Of a DNA stretch of 56,916 nt, positions 49,349-56,916 are shown one piece after another. A program made the translations under genes and the position numbers. This DNA comes from Rhodobacterales bacterium HKCCSP123 (GTDB lineage: Bacteria; Pseudomonadota; Alphaproteobacteria; Rhodobacterales; Rhodobacteraceae): contig WVSO01000005.1 of NCBI GenBank assembly GCA_015689745.1, positions 40,001 through 96,916 of the forward strand. The letters run 5' to 3'. The notes beneath the pieces were generated by a model. It searched no databases, had not been told where the DNA came from, and saw nothing but the letters and a program-made list of their open reading frames with translations. Each line of letters begins with the position of its first letter. The first letter of the stretch is position 1.

Positions 49349-49434
49349 GAGCCTTGCAAGGCTCTCAAGGGGCCGCCTGCGCGGCCCGGGAGGTCCTTGC
49401 AAGGACCTCCGCGAAAGCCTTGCAAGGCTTTCGC
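49324..49434. repeat. Palindrome array C (five units, 21-23-bp period)
   Basis: Five palindromes: 49324-49345 (22 bp, centred TTTGCAAA), 49346-49367 (22 bp, core GCCTTGCAAGGC), 49370-49387 (GGGCCGC and GCGGCCC around a 4-nt loop), 49389-49410 (22 bp, core TCCTTGCAAGGA) and 49411-49434 (24 bp, core GCCTTGCAAGGC). Axes are 22, 22, 21 and 23 bp apart. All but the third are loop-free and perfect. Unit 1 encodes the last mnmH codons and unit 2 begins with its TGA stop. The array ends about 70 bp before valS. Confidence 0.95.
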
Positions 49435-49505
49435 CCGCCCCCCTTTCCCTTGGGCGGCGCATTGGGTAACTGACACCCGGACCCCGAGACGAGAGGCGTG
49501 GACCC

Positions 49506-52500
49506 ATGGACAAGAGCTTTGACGCGGCGGCCGCCGAGGCGCGCATCTATGCCGACTGGGAAGCGAAAGGCTGCTTCAAGGCCGGCGCGAATGCCAGGCC
49601 GGGGGCGGAGCCCTATGCCATCATGATCCCGCCGCCGAACGTGACGGGGGTCCTGCACGTCGGCCATGCCTTCAACAACACGCTGCAGGACGTGCTGATC
49701 CGCTGGCACCGGATGCGCGGCTTCGACACGCTCTGGCAGCCGGGCACCGACCATGCGGGGATCGCCACGCAGATGGTCGTCGAGCGGGAGCTTGCCAAGG
49801 AAGGCAAGTCGCGCCGCGACATGACGCGGGAGGAGTTCCTGTCCCATGTCTGGGCCTGGAAGCGGGCATCGGGCGGCACGATCCGCCAGCAGCTCAAGCG
49901 CCTCGGTGCCTCCTGCGACTGGTCGCGCGAGGCGTTCACCATGTCCGGTGCCGAGGGTGCGCCCGAGGGCGAGGACGGCAACTTCCACGATGCCGTCATC
50001 AAGGTCTTCGTGGACATGTACGAAAAAGGCTACATCTACCGCGGCAAGCGGCTGGTGAACTGGGACCCGCATTTCGAGACCGCGATCAGCGATCTCGAGG
50101 TCGAGAACATCGATACCGCCGGTTTCATGTGGCATTTCAAGTATCCGCTCGCCGGTGGACAAACCTATGAGTATGTCGAAAAAGATGAAGACGGGAACGT
50201 GACCCTGCGCGAAACGCGGGATTACATCTCGATCGCCACGACCCGCCCCGAGACCATGCTGGGCGACGGCGCGGTGGCTGTTCATCCTGATGACGCGCGT
50301 TACAAGCCCATCGTCGGCATGCTCTGCGAAATCCCGGTGGGGCCGAAGGAACACCGCCGCCTGATCCCGATCATCACCGACGACTACCCGGACCCGGAGT
50401 TCGGTTCGGGCGCGGTGAAGATCACCGGGGCGCATGACTTCAACGACTACGGTGTCGCCAAGCGTGGCGGCATCCCCTGCTACCGGCTGATGGACACCAA
50501 GGCCCATCTGCGCGACGACGGCGCGCCCTATGCCGAGGCCGCCGCGGTGGCGCAGGAGGTGGCCGAGGGCAAGCGGGTGCTCTCCGAGACCGAGGCCGAT
50601 GCGCTGAACCTCGTCCCCGACCATTTGCGCGGGCTGGACCGGTTCGAGGTGCGCAAACGCGTGGTCGACGAGATCACCGCCGAAGGGCTCGCCGTGATGA
50701 CCCGCGCGGATGATCCGCGGTTGGGCAAGGCCGCCGTCAAGGCGGGGGAAGAGGGCGCGGAAGACCTGGTTCCCCTCGTCGAGGCCAAGACGATCACCCA
50801 GCCTTATGGCGACCGGTCCAAGGTCGTGATCGAGCCGATGCTGACCGATCAATGGTTCGTCGACACCGCCAAGATCGTCGGCCCGGCGCTCGATGCCGTA
50901 CGCGACGGGCGCACCCGGATCATGCCGGAACAGCACCGCAAGGTGTATTTCCACTGGCTCGAGAACATCGAGCCCTGGACCATCTCGCGCCAGCTCTGGT
51001 GGGGGCACCAGATCCCGGTGTGGTACGGGTTCGACCTTGGCAGCCACGGGTTCACGGATGACGAAGGCGACGGCGCGCTCGACATGGTCGAGATGGGCCG
51101 ACTGCTGTCTGCGCAGACGCTTCTGAAAGGTGACGAGCGCCACCATTGCGCCGCCGATTTCGAGAGCGTCGCGGGCCAGTTCGCCGATGTGCTGGCCGGT
51201 CTGCCGGTGCCGCTGAACCATGCCGCGGTCACCGAGGTCGCCGACCGCGACGCGGCCGCGCATGCGTTGGCCGAAAGCCTTGCCGCCTACGAGATGACCG
51301 GCGATCCCACCAGGCTCGTCTATCCCGTCTGGCGCGACGCGGACGTGCTCGACACCTGGTTCTCCTCCGGCCTCTGGCCCATCGGGACGCTGGGCTGGCC
51401 CGAGGACACGCCGGAGCTGAGGCGGTATTTCCCGACCTCGACCCTCGTCTCGGGCTTCGACATCATCTTCTTCTGGGTCGCCCGGATGATGATGATGCAG
51501 CTCGCCGTCGTGGGCGACGTGCCCTTCCGCGATGTCTATGTCCACGCGCTCGTCCGGGACGAGAAGGGGCGCAAGATGTCGAAGTCGATCGGCAACGTGC
51601 TCGACCCGCTGGAGCTGATCGAGGAGTTCGGCGCGGATGCGCTGCGCTTCACGTTGACCAGCATGGCCGCGATGGGGCGTGACCTGAAGCTGTCGAAGGA
51701 CCGCATCGCGGGCTATCGCAACTTCGGCACGAAGCTCTGGAACGCCGCCCGCTTCGCCGAGATGAACGACTGCAAGCCGGTCGCGGGCTTCGATCCCGCC
51801 TCGGTCACGCAAACCGTGAACAAGTGGATCGTGGGCGAGACCGCCCGCGCCCGCTTGGCGCATGACGAGGCGCTTGGGGCCTACCGCTTCAACGACGCGG
51901 CGAACGGGCTTTACGCCTTCGTCTGGGGCAAGGTCTGCGACTGGTATGTCGAATTCGCCAAGCCCCTGTTGGCCTCGGGCGACGAGGCGGTGATCGCCGA
52001 GACCCGCGCGACGATGGCCTGGGTCATCGACCAGTGCCTGATCCTTCTGCACCCCACGATGCCCTTCATCACCGAAGAGCTTTGGGGCGAGATCGCGCCG
52101 CGCGAGACCATGCTGGTGCATGCCGATTGGCCGACTTACGGCGACGAACTGATCGACGCGGAGGCAGACCGCGAGATGGGCTGGGTCATCGGCCTGATCG
52201 AAGAGGTCCGCTCGGTGCGCCAGCAGATGCATGTGCCCGCAGGCCTCAAGGTGCAGCTCTTGCAGGTGGAGCTGGACGAGAAGGGGCAGGCGGCCTTCGA
52301 CCGCAACGCGGCGATGATCGAGCGGCTGGCGCGCCTGTCCGAGGTCACGCGGGTCGGCGAGATGCCCAAGGGCGCCGTCACCGTGGCCGCCGAAGGCGCG
52401 GTCTTCGGCCTGCCCATCGCGGAGCTCATTGACGTGGCCGAGGAGAAGGCGCGGCTCGAGAAGGTGCTGGAGAAGCTCGGCAAGGAGCTGGGTGGGCTGC

Positions 52501-52640
52501 GCGGGCGGCTGAAGAACCCCAAGTTCATCGAAAGCGCACCCGAGGAGATCGTGGAGGAAACCCGCGAGAACCTCGCCGCGCGTGAAGAGGAAGAGGGCAA
52601 GATCCGCGCGGCGCTGGAGCGGTTGTCGGCGATCGGCTAA
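49506..52640 (+). CDS. valS: Valyl-tRNA synthetase
   Basis: A 1044-aa class Ia enzyme charging tRNA-Val. The HIGH motif is [12 protein letters not shown], the KMSKS motif is [10 protein letters not shown], and the editing domain lies between them ([19 protein letters not shown]). The C-terminal coiled coil ([20 protein letters not shown]) that contacts tRNA is intact. It is longer than the E. coli enzyme by about 90 residues, mainly from an insertion near residues 520-600. It is flanked on both sides by palindrome arrays (C and D). Confidence 0.97.
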   Translation: MDKSFDAAAAEARIYADWEAKGCFKAGANARPGAEPYAIMIPPPNVTGVLHVGHAFNNTLQDVLIRWHRMRGFDTLWQPGTDHAGIATQMVVERELAKEGKSRRDMTREEFLSHVWAWKRASGGTIRQQLKRLGASCDWSREAFTMSGAEGAPEGEDGNFHDAVIKVFVDMYEKGYIYRGKRLVNWDPHFETAISDLEVENIDTAGFMWHFKYPLAGGQTYEYVEKDEDGNVTLRETRDYISIATTRPETMLGDGAVAVHPDDARYKPIVGMLCEIPVGPKEHRRLIPIITDDYPDPEFGSGAVKITGAHDFNDYGVAKRGGIPCYRLMDTKAHLRDDGAPYAEAAAVAQEVAEGKRVLSETEADALNLVPDHLRGLDRFEVRKRVVDEITAEGLAVMTRADDPRLGKAAVKAGEEGAEDLVPLVEAKTITQPYGDRSKVVIEPMLTDQWFVDTAKIVGPALDAVRDGRTRIMPEQHRKVYFHWLENIEPWTISRQLWWGHQIPVWYGFDLGSHGFTDDEGDGALDMVEMGRLLSAQTLLKGDERHHCAADFESVAGQFADVLAGLPVPLNHAAVTEVADRDAAAHALAESLAAYEMTGDPTRLVYPVWRDADVLDTWFSSGLWPIGTLGWPEDTPELRRYFPTSTLVSGFDIIFFWVARMMMMQLAVVGDVPFRDVYVHALVRDEKGRKMSKSIGNVLDPLELIEEFGADALRFTLTSMAAMGRDLKLSKDRIAGYRNFGTKLWNAARFAEMNDCKPVAGFDPASVTQTVNKWIVGETARARLAHDEALGAYRFNDAANGLYAFVWGKVCDWYVEFAKPLLASGDEAVIAETRATMAWVIDQCLILLHPTMPFITEELWGEIAPRETMLVHADWPTYGDELIDAEADREMGWVIGLIEEVRSVRQQMHVPAGLKVQLLQVELDEKGQAAFDRNAAMIERLARLSEVTRVGEMPKGAVTVAAEGAVFGLPIAELIDVAEEKARLEKVLEKLGKELGGLRGRLKNPKFIESAPEEIVEETRENLAAREEEEGKIRAALERLSAIG

Positions 52641-52641
52641 G

Positions 52642-52720
52642 GGGCTGGCGCAAAACTGCAGTTTTGCGCGCCGGAAATCTCGAGATTTCCGGGGAGGAAA
52701 ACCCGGGTTTTCCTGCGCCC
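52642..52720. repeat. Palindrome array D (three units, 23-bp period)
   Basis: Perfect loop-free palindromes lie at 52648-52669 (22 bp, GCGCAAAACTG half), 52671-52692 (22 bp, CCGGAAATCTC half) and 52695-52714 (AGGAAAACCCGGGTTTTCCT). Axes are at 52658/9, 52681/2 and 52704/5, exactly 23 bp apart. GGGC (52642-52645) and GCCC (52717-52720) bracket the set. The array begins one base after the valS stop codon. No T-tract is present. Confidence 0.95.
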
Positions 52721-52797
52721 GGTCGCGGCGGAGCCGCTATCGCCCGCCGGTCTGCGCCCCCTGCCGCGCGGATGCGGTCCGTGCTAGGATGCCGCCC

Positions 52798-53130
52798 ATG
52801 TCGCACTGGTTCGAACGCCTCGCCGAACGGCGGATGCTGAAGGCAGGGGCCGAGGGGAAACTCTCGGGCCTTGAAGGCGAGGGCAAGCCCTTGCCCAGGC
52901 ACCCCGAGGCGGCTTTCGTCGATCCGGGCGAGGCGGTGGGCTACCGCATCATGGCCGAGCACGGCGCGCTGCCCGAAGAGGTGCAGTTTCGCAAGGCACT
53001 GGCCGCGGCCAAGGCGGCCTACGCGGCGGCCGAGGGCGACGAGGCCAGGCGTGCGGCCATGTCCGAGATCGCCGAAGTGCAGATGAAGCTCTCGATCGCC
53101 GAGGAGGCGCGGCGCAAGTTCATGCGGTAA
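52798..53130 (+). CDS. DUF1992 (DnaJ-homologue) domain protein
   Basis: A 110-aa helical protein: MSHWFERLAERRMLKAGAEGKLSGLEGEGKPLP followed by ALPEEVQFRKALAAAKAAYAAA. The AEGKxxxLEGxGKPL pattern identifies DUF1992, often annotated DnaJ family subfamily C member 28-like. Function is unknown. It follows valS and array D on the same strand; about 150 bp lie between valS and this gene. Confidence 0.85.
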   Translation: MSHWFERLAERRMLKAGAEGKLSGLEGEGKPLPRHPEAAFVDPGEAVGYRIMAEHGALPEEVQFRKALAAAKAAYAAAEGDEARRAAMSEIAEVQMKLSIAEEARRKFMR

Positions 53131-53205
53131 ACCCGCCGTTGTCCGGCGGGCGCGCGCGGTGGCATCCTCGGGGCGTCTCGTTTTCCAGGCACAGGAGGTG
53201 ATCCG

Positions 53206-53556
53206 ATGCGCAGACTTGTCCTTTCCGCCATTGCCGCAGCGGCCCTGGCGTCCGGGGCCCATGCCACCGCCGACGGCCCCGACGCCTGGCGCGTCGTCGG
53301 CGTGTCGCCCTCGGACGTGCTGAACGTGCGCGTCGGGCCCGGCACCGGGTATTTCGTGATCTCGGCCCTGCCGCACAACGCGCGGGGCATCCAGTTGGGC
53401 ACCTGCGTGCCGACGGTCACTCGCGAGCAGTATTTCGCACTGAGCCCGGCAGCGCAGCAGCGGTTGAACGGCTATGCCGCCTGGTGCGTGGTGATCTACG
53501 AGGGGCAGCCGTTGGGCTGGGTCAATCGCCGGTTCCTGACGGAAGACGGCGGCTGA
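53206..53556 (+). CDS. Exported SH3-domain protein
   Basis: A 116-aa protein with signal peptide MRRLVLSAIAAAALASGAHA-T and a bacterial SH3 (SH3b) domain: LNVRVGPGTGYFVISALPHNARGI with an ending QPLGWVNRRFL. Two Cys residues (GTCVPT, AWCVV) could form a disulfide. It probably binds peptidoglycan or another envelope ligand. AGGAGGTGATCCG lies just before ATG 53206. It converges on trpA. Confidence 0.85.
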   Translation: MRRLVLSAIAAAALASGAHATADGPDAWRVVGVSPSDVLNVRVGPGTGYFVISALPHNARGIQLGTCVPTVTREQYFALSPAAQQRLNGYAAWCVVIYEGQPLGWVNRRFLTEDGG

Positions 53557-53572
53557 CCTGCCGTCGAGGCGG

Positions 53573-53628
53573 GCCCCTTGCCGCGACGCGCCTCAGGCGA
53601 GCCCCTTGCCATGACGCGCCTCAGGCGC
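53573..53628. repeat. 28-bp tandem direct repeat at the trpA 3' end
   Basis: Two copies, 53573-53600 and 53601-53628, of a 28-bp unit (GCCCCTTGCC-nn-GACGCGCCTCAGGCG-n) differ at three positions. Each contains the near-palindrome CGCCT-C-AGGCG. The second copy includes the trpA stop codon. GAGGCG at 53566-53571 can also pair with CGCCTC in the first copy. Confidence 0.85.
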
Positions 53629-54412
53629 GATGCGCCCCGTCGGCCAGCCCCTTGACGAAGCTTGCCACCGCATCGACCGGCTTGCCCGCCGCGATCTCGG
53701 AGACGATGGCCGACCCCACGACACAACCGTCCGCGATGGCGGCGATGCTCTCGGCGGCCCCGGGCGTCTTGATGCCGAAGCCCACGATCACCGGCAGGTC
53801 GGTCTGCGACTTGATCCGCGCGACCTCGGGGGCGACCTGCGCGGCATCGGCCTCGGCCGCGCCGGTGATGCCGGTGATCGAGACGTAATAGACAAATCCG
53901 CTGGTGTTCTGCAGCACCTTGGGCAGGCGCTTGTCATCGGTGGTGGGGGTGGCCAGCCGGATGAAGTTCAGCCCCGCCTTCTGCGCGGGAATGCAAAGCT
54001 CGTCATCCTCCTCGGGCGGCAGGTCCACGACGATCAGGCCGTCGATCCCGGCCTCGAGCGCTTGCGCAAGGAACCTGTCCACGCCGCGCGAGTAGATCGG
54101 GTTGTAGTAGCCCATCATCACGATTGGCGTCTGCTGGTCCTGCTTGCGCAGCTCGCGCGCGATCTGGAGCGTCTTGTCCAGCGTCTGCCCCCCATCGAGC
54201 GCGCGCTGGCCCGCAAGCTGGATCGTCGGGCCATCGGCCATCGGGTCGGTGAAGGGCATACCCAGCTCGATGATGTCCACGCCCGCGCCCGGCAGTGCCT
54301 TCACCACCTGGAGCGAGGTCTCGTAATCCGGGTCGCCCGCCATGACATAGGCCACGAAGGCCTTTTTCCCCTCGGCCTTGAGCCGCGCGAAGGTGTCGTC
54401 GATCCGTGTCAT
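53621..54412 (-). CDS. trpA: Tryptophan synthase alpha subunit
   Basis: A 263-aa TIM-barrel subunit that cleaves indole-3-glycerol phosphate to indole and glyceraldehyde-3-phosphate. Catalytic Glu and Asp are in [40 protein letters not shown] and [13 protein letters not shown] complete the family pattern. The partner trpB is not in the window. The gene is divergent from ychF with about 140 bp between the start codons. Its stop lies in a tandem repeat. Confidence 0.96.
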   Translation of the reverse strand: MTRIDDTFARLKAEGKKAFVAYVMAGDPDYETSLQVVKALPGAGVDIIELGMPFTDPMADGPTIQLAGQRALDGGQTLDKTLQIARELRKQDQQTPIVMMGYYNPIYSRGVDRFLAQALEAGIDGLIVVDLPPEEDDELCIPAQKAGLNFIRLATPTTDDKRLPKVLQNTSGFVYYVSITGITGAAEADAAQVAPEVARIKSQTDLPVIVGFGIKTPGAAESIAAIADGCVVGSAIVSEIAAGKPVDAVASFVKGLADGAHRA

Positions 54413-54552
54413 GTCCGCCCCGTCTGAAACTGGTCCAGCGGGGTTTGCGGCATGGGGCGACGGAAATCAATGGGGCGCGGCCCGGTCGCATGGTTGCCCC
54501 GGCCCGCGTCCCGCCCTAGAAGGCGGCGAATTTCCTTCGGACGGAGTGGGCC

Positions 54553-55650
54553 ATGGGCTTCAAGGTCGGGATCGTGGGGCTGCCGAATGTCGGCAAGTCC
54601 ACCCTCTTCAACGCGCTGACGCGGACGGCGGCGGCGCAGGCCGCGAACTTTCCCTTCTGCACCATCGAGCCCAACGTGGGCGACGTGGCCGTGCCCGACG
54701 CGCGGCTCGACCGGCTCGCGGGCATCGCCAAGTCGAAACAGGTGATCCCGGCACGGATGACCTTCGTCGACATCGCCGGGCTGGTGAAGGGCGCGTCGAA
54801 GGGCGAGGGCCTGGGCAACCAGTTCCTCGCCAACATTCGCGAGACCGATGCCATCGCCCATGTCCTGCGCTGTTTCGAGGACGGCGACGTGACCCATGTC
54901 GATGGTCGCGTCGATCCGATCGCGGATGCCGAGGTGATCGAGACCGAGCTGATGCTCGCCGATCTGGAGTCGGTCGAGAAGCGTCTGCAGAACATCACCC
55001 GCAAGGTGCGGGGCGGCGACAAGGAGGCGGTCCAGCAGGAGCGTCTTCTGAAGGCGGCGCAGGCCATGCTGGAGGAAGGCAAGCCCGCCCGCCTGGTCGA
55101 AGTCTCCGACGAGGATGCGAAGGCGTGGAAGATGCTGCAGCTCCTGACGACGAAACCCATTCTCTACGTCTGCAACGTCGACGAGGGCTCGGCCGCGACC
55201 GGCAACGCCCATTCCGCCCGCGTGGCCGAGATGGCGGAAGAGCAGGGGGCGGCCCATGTCGTCATCTCCGCCCAGATCGAGGAAGAGATCGCCCAGCTCG
55301 ATGCCGAGGAGGCGGCGATGTTCCTCGAGGAGATGGGGCTGGAGGAGGCGGGTCTCGACCGTCTGATCCGTGCGGGTTACCAGCTTCTGGGGCTTCAGAC
55401 CTATTTCACCGTCGGCCCGAAGGAGGCCCGTGCCTGGACGATCCGCAAGGGTACGCTCGCGCCCCAGGCTGCCGGCGTCATCCACGGGGATTTCGAACGC
55501 GGCTTCATCCGGGCCGAGACGATCGGCTACGACGACTATGTTTCGCTGGGCGGTGAGGCGGGCGCGAAGGACGCGGGCAAGATGCGGGTCGAGGGCAAGG
55601 GCTACGAGGTGAAGGACGGCGACGTCCTGCATTTCCTGTTCAACGCCTGA
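54553..55650 (+). CDS. ychF: Redox-regulated ATPase YchF
   Basis: A 365-aa Obg-like P-loop ATPase that associates with ribosomes. G1 is GLPNVGKSTLFNAL, G2/G3 is DIAGLVKGASKGEGLGN, and the G4 element NVDE replaces the GTP-specific NKxD, explaining ATP preference. A helical coiled domain follows, and the TGS domain lies at the C-terminus (LGLQTYFTVGPKEARAWTIRKG). Length is normal. It stands alone; no terminator with a T-tract is obvious downstream. Confidence 0.96.
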   Translation: MGFKVGIVGLPNVGKSTLFNALTRTAAAQAANFPFCTIEPNVGDVAVPDARLDRLAGIAKSKQVIPARMTFVDIAGLVKGASKGEGLGNQFLANIRETDAIAHVLRCFEDGDVTHVDGRVDPIADAEVIETELMLADLESVEKRLQNITRKVRGGDKEAVQQERLLKAAQAMLEEGKPARLVEVSDEDAKAWKMLQLLTTKPILYVCNVDEGSAATGNAHSARVAEMAEEQGAAHVVISAQIEEEIAQLDAEEAAMFLEEMGLEEAGLDRLIRAGYQLLGLQTYFTVGPKEARAWTIRKGTLAPQAAGVIHGDFERGFIRAETIGYDDYVSLGGEAGAKDAGKMRVEGKGYEVKDGDVLHFLFNA

Positions 55651-56018
55651 CGGCACTGTTCTCCTTTTCCGTCTGCCGGGCGGATTGCGGAAGGCCTGGC
55701 GATGCTGCGCGGGTTTCCGTTCAGGATGACGCGCGAGCCCATGCCTGTCGCGTCGGCCCGTTTCCCGACGGAGGCATCGGCTGGTTCGGGCGGGAACGTG
55801 GTCGGCCATCGGCAATAGACCGCGTGATCCCCGCGACCCTGCGGACGCCGCCGGTCCGCGGCGCCCCCAGGGCGGCGCCATGTGCCACGGGAGCCCGTGC
55901 GCTCACCCGGACGCTGGCGCCCTCGACATCCGGGCTCCAAGGTTCGGTGCGGGCAGCACGCGCCGGGACCCCGTTTCTGCCCTTGCGAGCCGCGGGATCA
56001 GCCGATAGACGGGTCAGC
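55651..56018. other. Gene-free stretch between ychF and tRNA-Ser
   Basis: No credible coding sequence is seen in 368 bp; the open frames give arginine- and proline-rich shadow translations. A weak TTCCG/CGGAA hairpin lies soon after the ychF stop. The promoter of tRNA-Ser should be in its last 100 bp, but no clear -35/-10 pair stands out. Confidence 0.4.
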
Positions 56019-56108
56019 GGAGACGTGGCCGAGTGGTCGAAGGCGCTCCCCTGCTAAGGGAGTAGGCGGGAAACCGTCTCGAGGGTTCGAATCCCTTCGT
56101 CTCCGCCA
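56019..56108 (+). tRNA. tRNA-Ser (anticodon GCU)
   Basis: A 90-nt gene. The acceptor stem GGAGACG (56019-56025) pairs with CGTCTCC (56098-56104), then discriminator G and an encoded CCA (56106-56108). The anticodon stem CTCCC/GGGAG encloses loop CTGCTAA with anticodon GCT at 56053-56055. The long variable arm (TAGGCGGGAAACCGTCTC) is typical of tRNA-Ser, and the T-loop GGTTCGAATCC is canonical. It reads AGC/AGU codons. Base composition drops immediately downstream. Confidence 0.97.
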
Positions 56109-56331
56109 CCTCGCCTGCGGGCTGAAAAAATCCATAACATTCAGATGGTTGTGTGTCCCTGTGGTTTTTTACCACACCTGTTCACCACACCTCTATTCCA
56201 CACATTCTCGCAAGTGCGCCACAGTCGTTTCATTTGCAACGATATGCTGTTCGACTTGTTTCAGGTCCTGCAGGCTCCAACAACGATTCACGCCCTCCCA
56301 AAGCATATTCGCCATATGCTGTGATCGGAGC
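56109..56331. other. Low-GC stretch downstream of tRNA-Ser, likely island edge
   Basis: The stretch is markedly more AT-rich than the rest of the window, with runs such as GAAAAAATCC, GGTTTTTTACC and repeated CACACC/ACCACAC motifs. No protein family is recognised in its short ORFs. A tRNA 3' end followed by a composition change is a typical integration site, but no integrase or repeat of the tRNA end is visible before the window stops. Confidence 0.45.
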
Positions 56332-56364
56332 AAAAAAGCCGGGACAAGCTAGGCTCATCCCGGC
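56332..56364 (-). terminator. Rho-independent terminator (minus strand)
   Basis: On the minus strand GCCGGGA (56364-56358) pairs with TCCCGGC (56344-56338) around a 13-nt loop and is followed by six T residues (A-tract 56332-56337 on the plus strand). It ends the minus-strand gene stopping at 56384. Confidence 0.85.
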
Positions 56365-56383
56365 GTTGGTTCGGTCTAGTCCG

Positions 56384-56713
56384 TCATGTCGTCTCTAGGC
56401 TTGACGAAGTAGACACTCGGTCCTGGGTTTCCTCTTCGATCTGGTGCGAACGCCCATGCGATCGCCCATCCTTGGAGGTGTTGGCTGCGATTGCCCTGAG
56501 CAGCTCGTTGTTCTCGATCTGGAGAGCGAGGCTCCCTGCCAGCACGATCACAGATAGTGACCCGCCGACCATGAAGCTGAGGCTGAACCACCTGTCCTCG
56601 GGTGTCATCCCATTCATGATTGCCATGAAGCCCACAACGAGGATGCAAGCAAGGGCGATGGCGCAGCTGAAGAGGAAGGTGGTCTTGTAGATGGCAATGA
56701 TCATTCGAAGCAT
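56384..56713 (-). CDS. Small membrane protein of the putative island
   Basis: A 109-aa protein with two hydrophobic helices (TTFLFSCAIALACILVVGFMAI and LSFMVGGSLSVIVLAGSLAL) and a polar C-terminal tail rich in Ser, Thr, Glu and Gln. I do not recognise it. GAGGAGGG lies 7-8 nt before ATG 56713. Its codon use is more AT-rich than neighbouring chromosomal genes, consistent with acquisition. A terminator follows, and an HTH gene fragment lies 14 bp upstream. Confidence 0.65.
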   Translation of the reverse strand: MLRMIIAIYKTTFLFSCAIALACILVVGFMAIMNGMTPEDRWFSLSFMVGGSLSVIVLAGSLALQIENNELLRAIAANTSKDGRSHGRSHQIEEETQDRVSTSSSLETT

Positions 56714-56726
56714 CTGGCTACCCTCC

Positions 56727-56888
56727 TCACATGATGTGCCCGGTTTGGCCCGCGTGGTGCGGACGGCTCATGGTCGCCGCTATGCGATAGACCGACCGTT
56801 CTGAGATACCCAACTGGGCGGCTGCCTGTCGCTTGGTCACGCCAGACGCCAGGAGCGAAAGTGTCCGTCGTCAGATGATTTGGGACAT
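56727..56888 (-). pseudogene. Helix-turn-helix protein with in-frame stop, possibly broken
   Basis: Reading from ATG 56888 gives MSQII, then TGA (56873-56871), then in the same frame RRTLSLLASGVTKRQAAAQLGISERSVYRIAATM and a stop at 56729-56727. The VTKRQAAAQLGISERSVYRI part is a clear helix-turn-helix of the resolvase/regulator kind. Either the gene is broken by the TGA, or translation starts later, for example at GTG 56840 without a visible Shine-Dalgarno. It is followed by the small membrane protein gene. Confidence 0.5.
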
Positions 56889-56916
56889 GCGGGCCGTGTG
56901 ACGAGCGGAGGCTCTG

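Noticed and set aside
49324-49434. Array C considered as a CRISPR array
   Set aside because: Units are palindromes with changing arms and almost no spacers. There is no conserved direct repeat of 24-37 bp with unique 30-40 bp spacers and no cas gene nearby.
49365-52232. A 955-codon minus-strand open frame inside valS
   Set aside because: It is antisense to valS with its HIGH and KMSKS motifs, and the translation has shadow composition rich in Arg, His, Asp and Val.
56871-56873. TGA in the HTH gene read as selenocysteine
   Set aside because: No selenoprotein family starts this way, no SECIS-like hairpin was seen after the codon, and no selA, selB or selD is in the window.

Overview
The window is chromosomal DNA of a high-GC alphaproteobacterium, almost certainly a member of the Rhodobacteraceae (Rhodobacter/Roseobacter group). 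Family-typical content supports this: crotonyl-CoA carboxylase/reductase of the ethylmalonyl-CoA pathway, a class I (archaeal-type) lysyl-tRNA synthetase, proteins resembling the DUF1523, DUF2783 and DUF5665 families, EttA, YchF and MnmH. Gene density is high, with short gaps, frequent ATGA/GTGA/TGATG overlaps and many antisense shadow ORFs. No CRISPR array, rRNA or intact insertion sequence is visible. All family names come from reading motifs in the translations; no search was run.

Layout. 1-5.9 kb: an MDR oxidoreductase, an FkbM methyltransferase, ettA, nadD and an EamA exporter whose start appears frameshifted. 6-17 kb: exported enzymes (DacB, a phytase-esterase-like protein, a family 5 solute-binding protein), a LysR/MDR divergent pair, an M20 deacylase and a DUF1523-type membrane pair. 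17-28.5 kb: deoC with a two-domain aldehyde dehydrogenase, rpe, a Tat-exported 5'-nucleotidase-like protein behind a Pho-box-like site, ccr, a PlsB-like acyltransferase with two membrane or secreted proteins, and an MFS transporter. 28.5-38 kb: terB-like, lysS, several DUF proteins, a beta-helix tail-fibre-like protein, an AhpD-like protein and trmL. 38-40.6 kb: a tandem duplication of a pilin-like gene plus an ABM-domain gene, one ABM copy being decayed. 40.6-49.4 kb: an orphan molybdenum hydroxylase large subunit, nadX, a fully overlapping four-gene minus-strand operon (MBL, DinB, FAD hydroxylase, DUF2783), a beta-hydroxyacid dehydrogenase and mnmH. 49.5-56 kb: valS, DUF1992, an SH3 protein, trpA, ychF and tRNA-Ser(GCU). 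Directly after the tRNA the base composition falls and the genes become phage- or island-like, so the right end is probably the edge of an integrated element.

The most unusual signal is structural. Four intergenic loci (about 19.49, 43.91, 49.32 and 52.65 kb) carry tandem arrays of three to five loop-free palindromes of 20-24 bp (one unit is an 18-bp hairpin with a 4-nt loop). Their axes are spaced at 21-24 bp (exactly 23 or 24 within three of the arrays), and each array abuts or overlaps a stop codon. Arm sequences differ from unit to unit, so it is the palindromic form and phasing that is conserved, not the sequence. A fifth, single palindrome of 18 bp overlaps a stop at 40.92 kb. I do not recognise this as a named repeat family.
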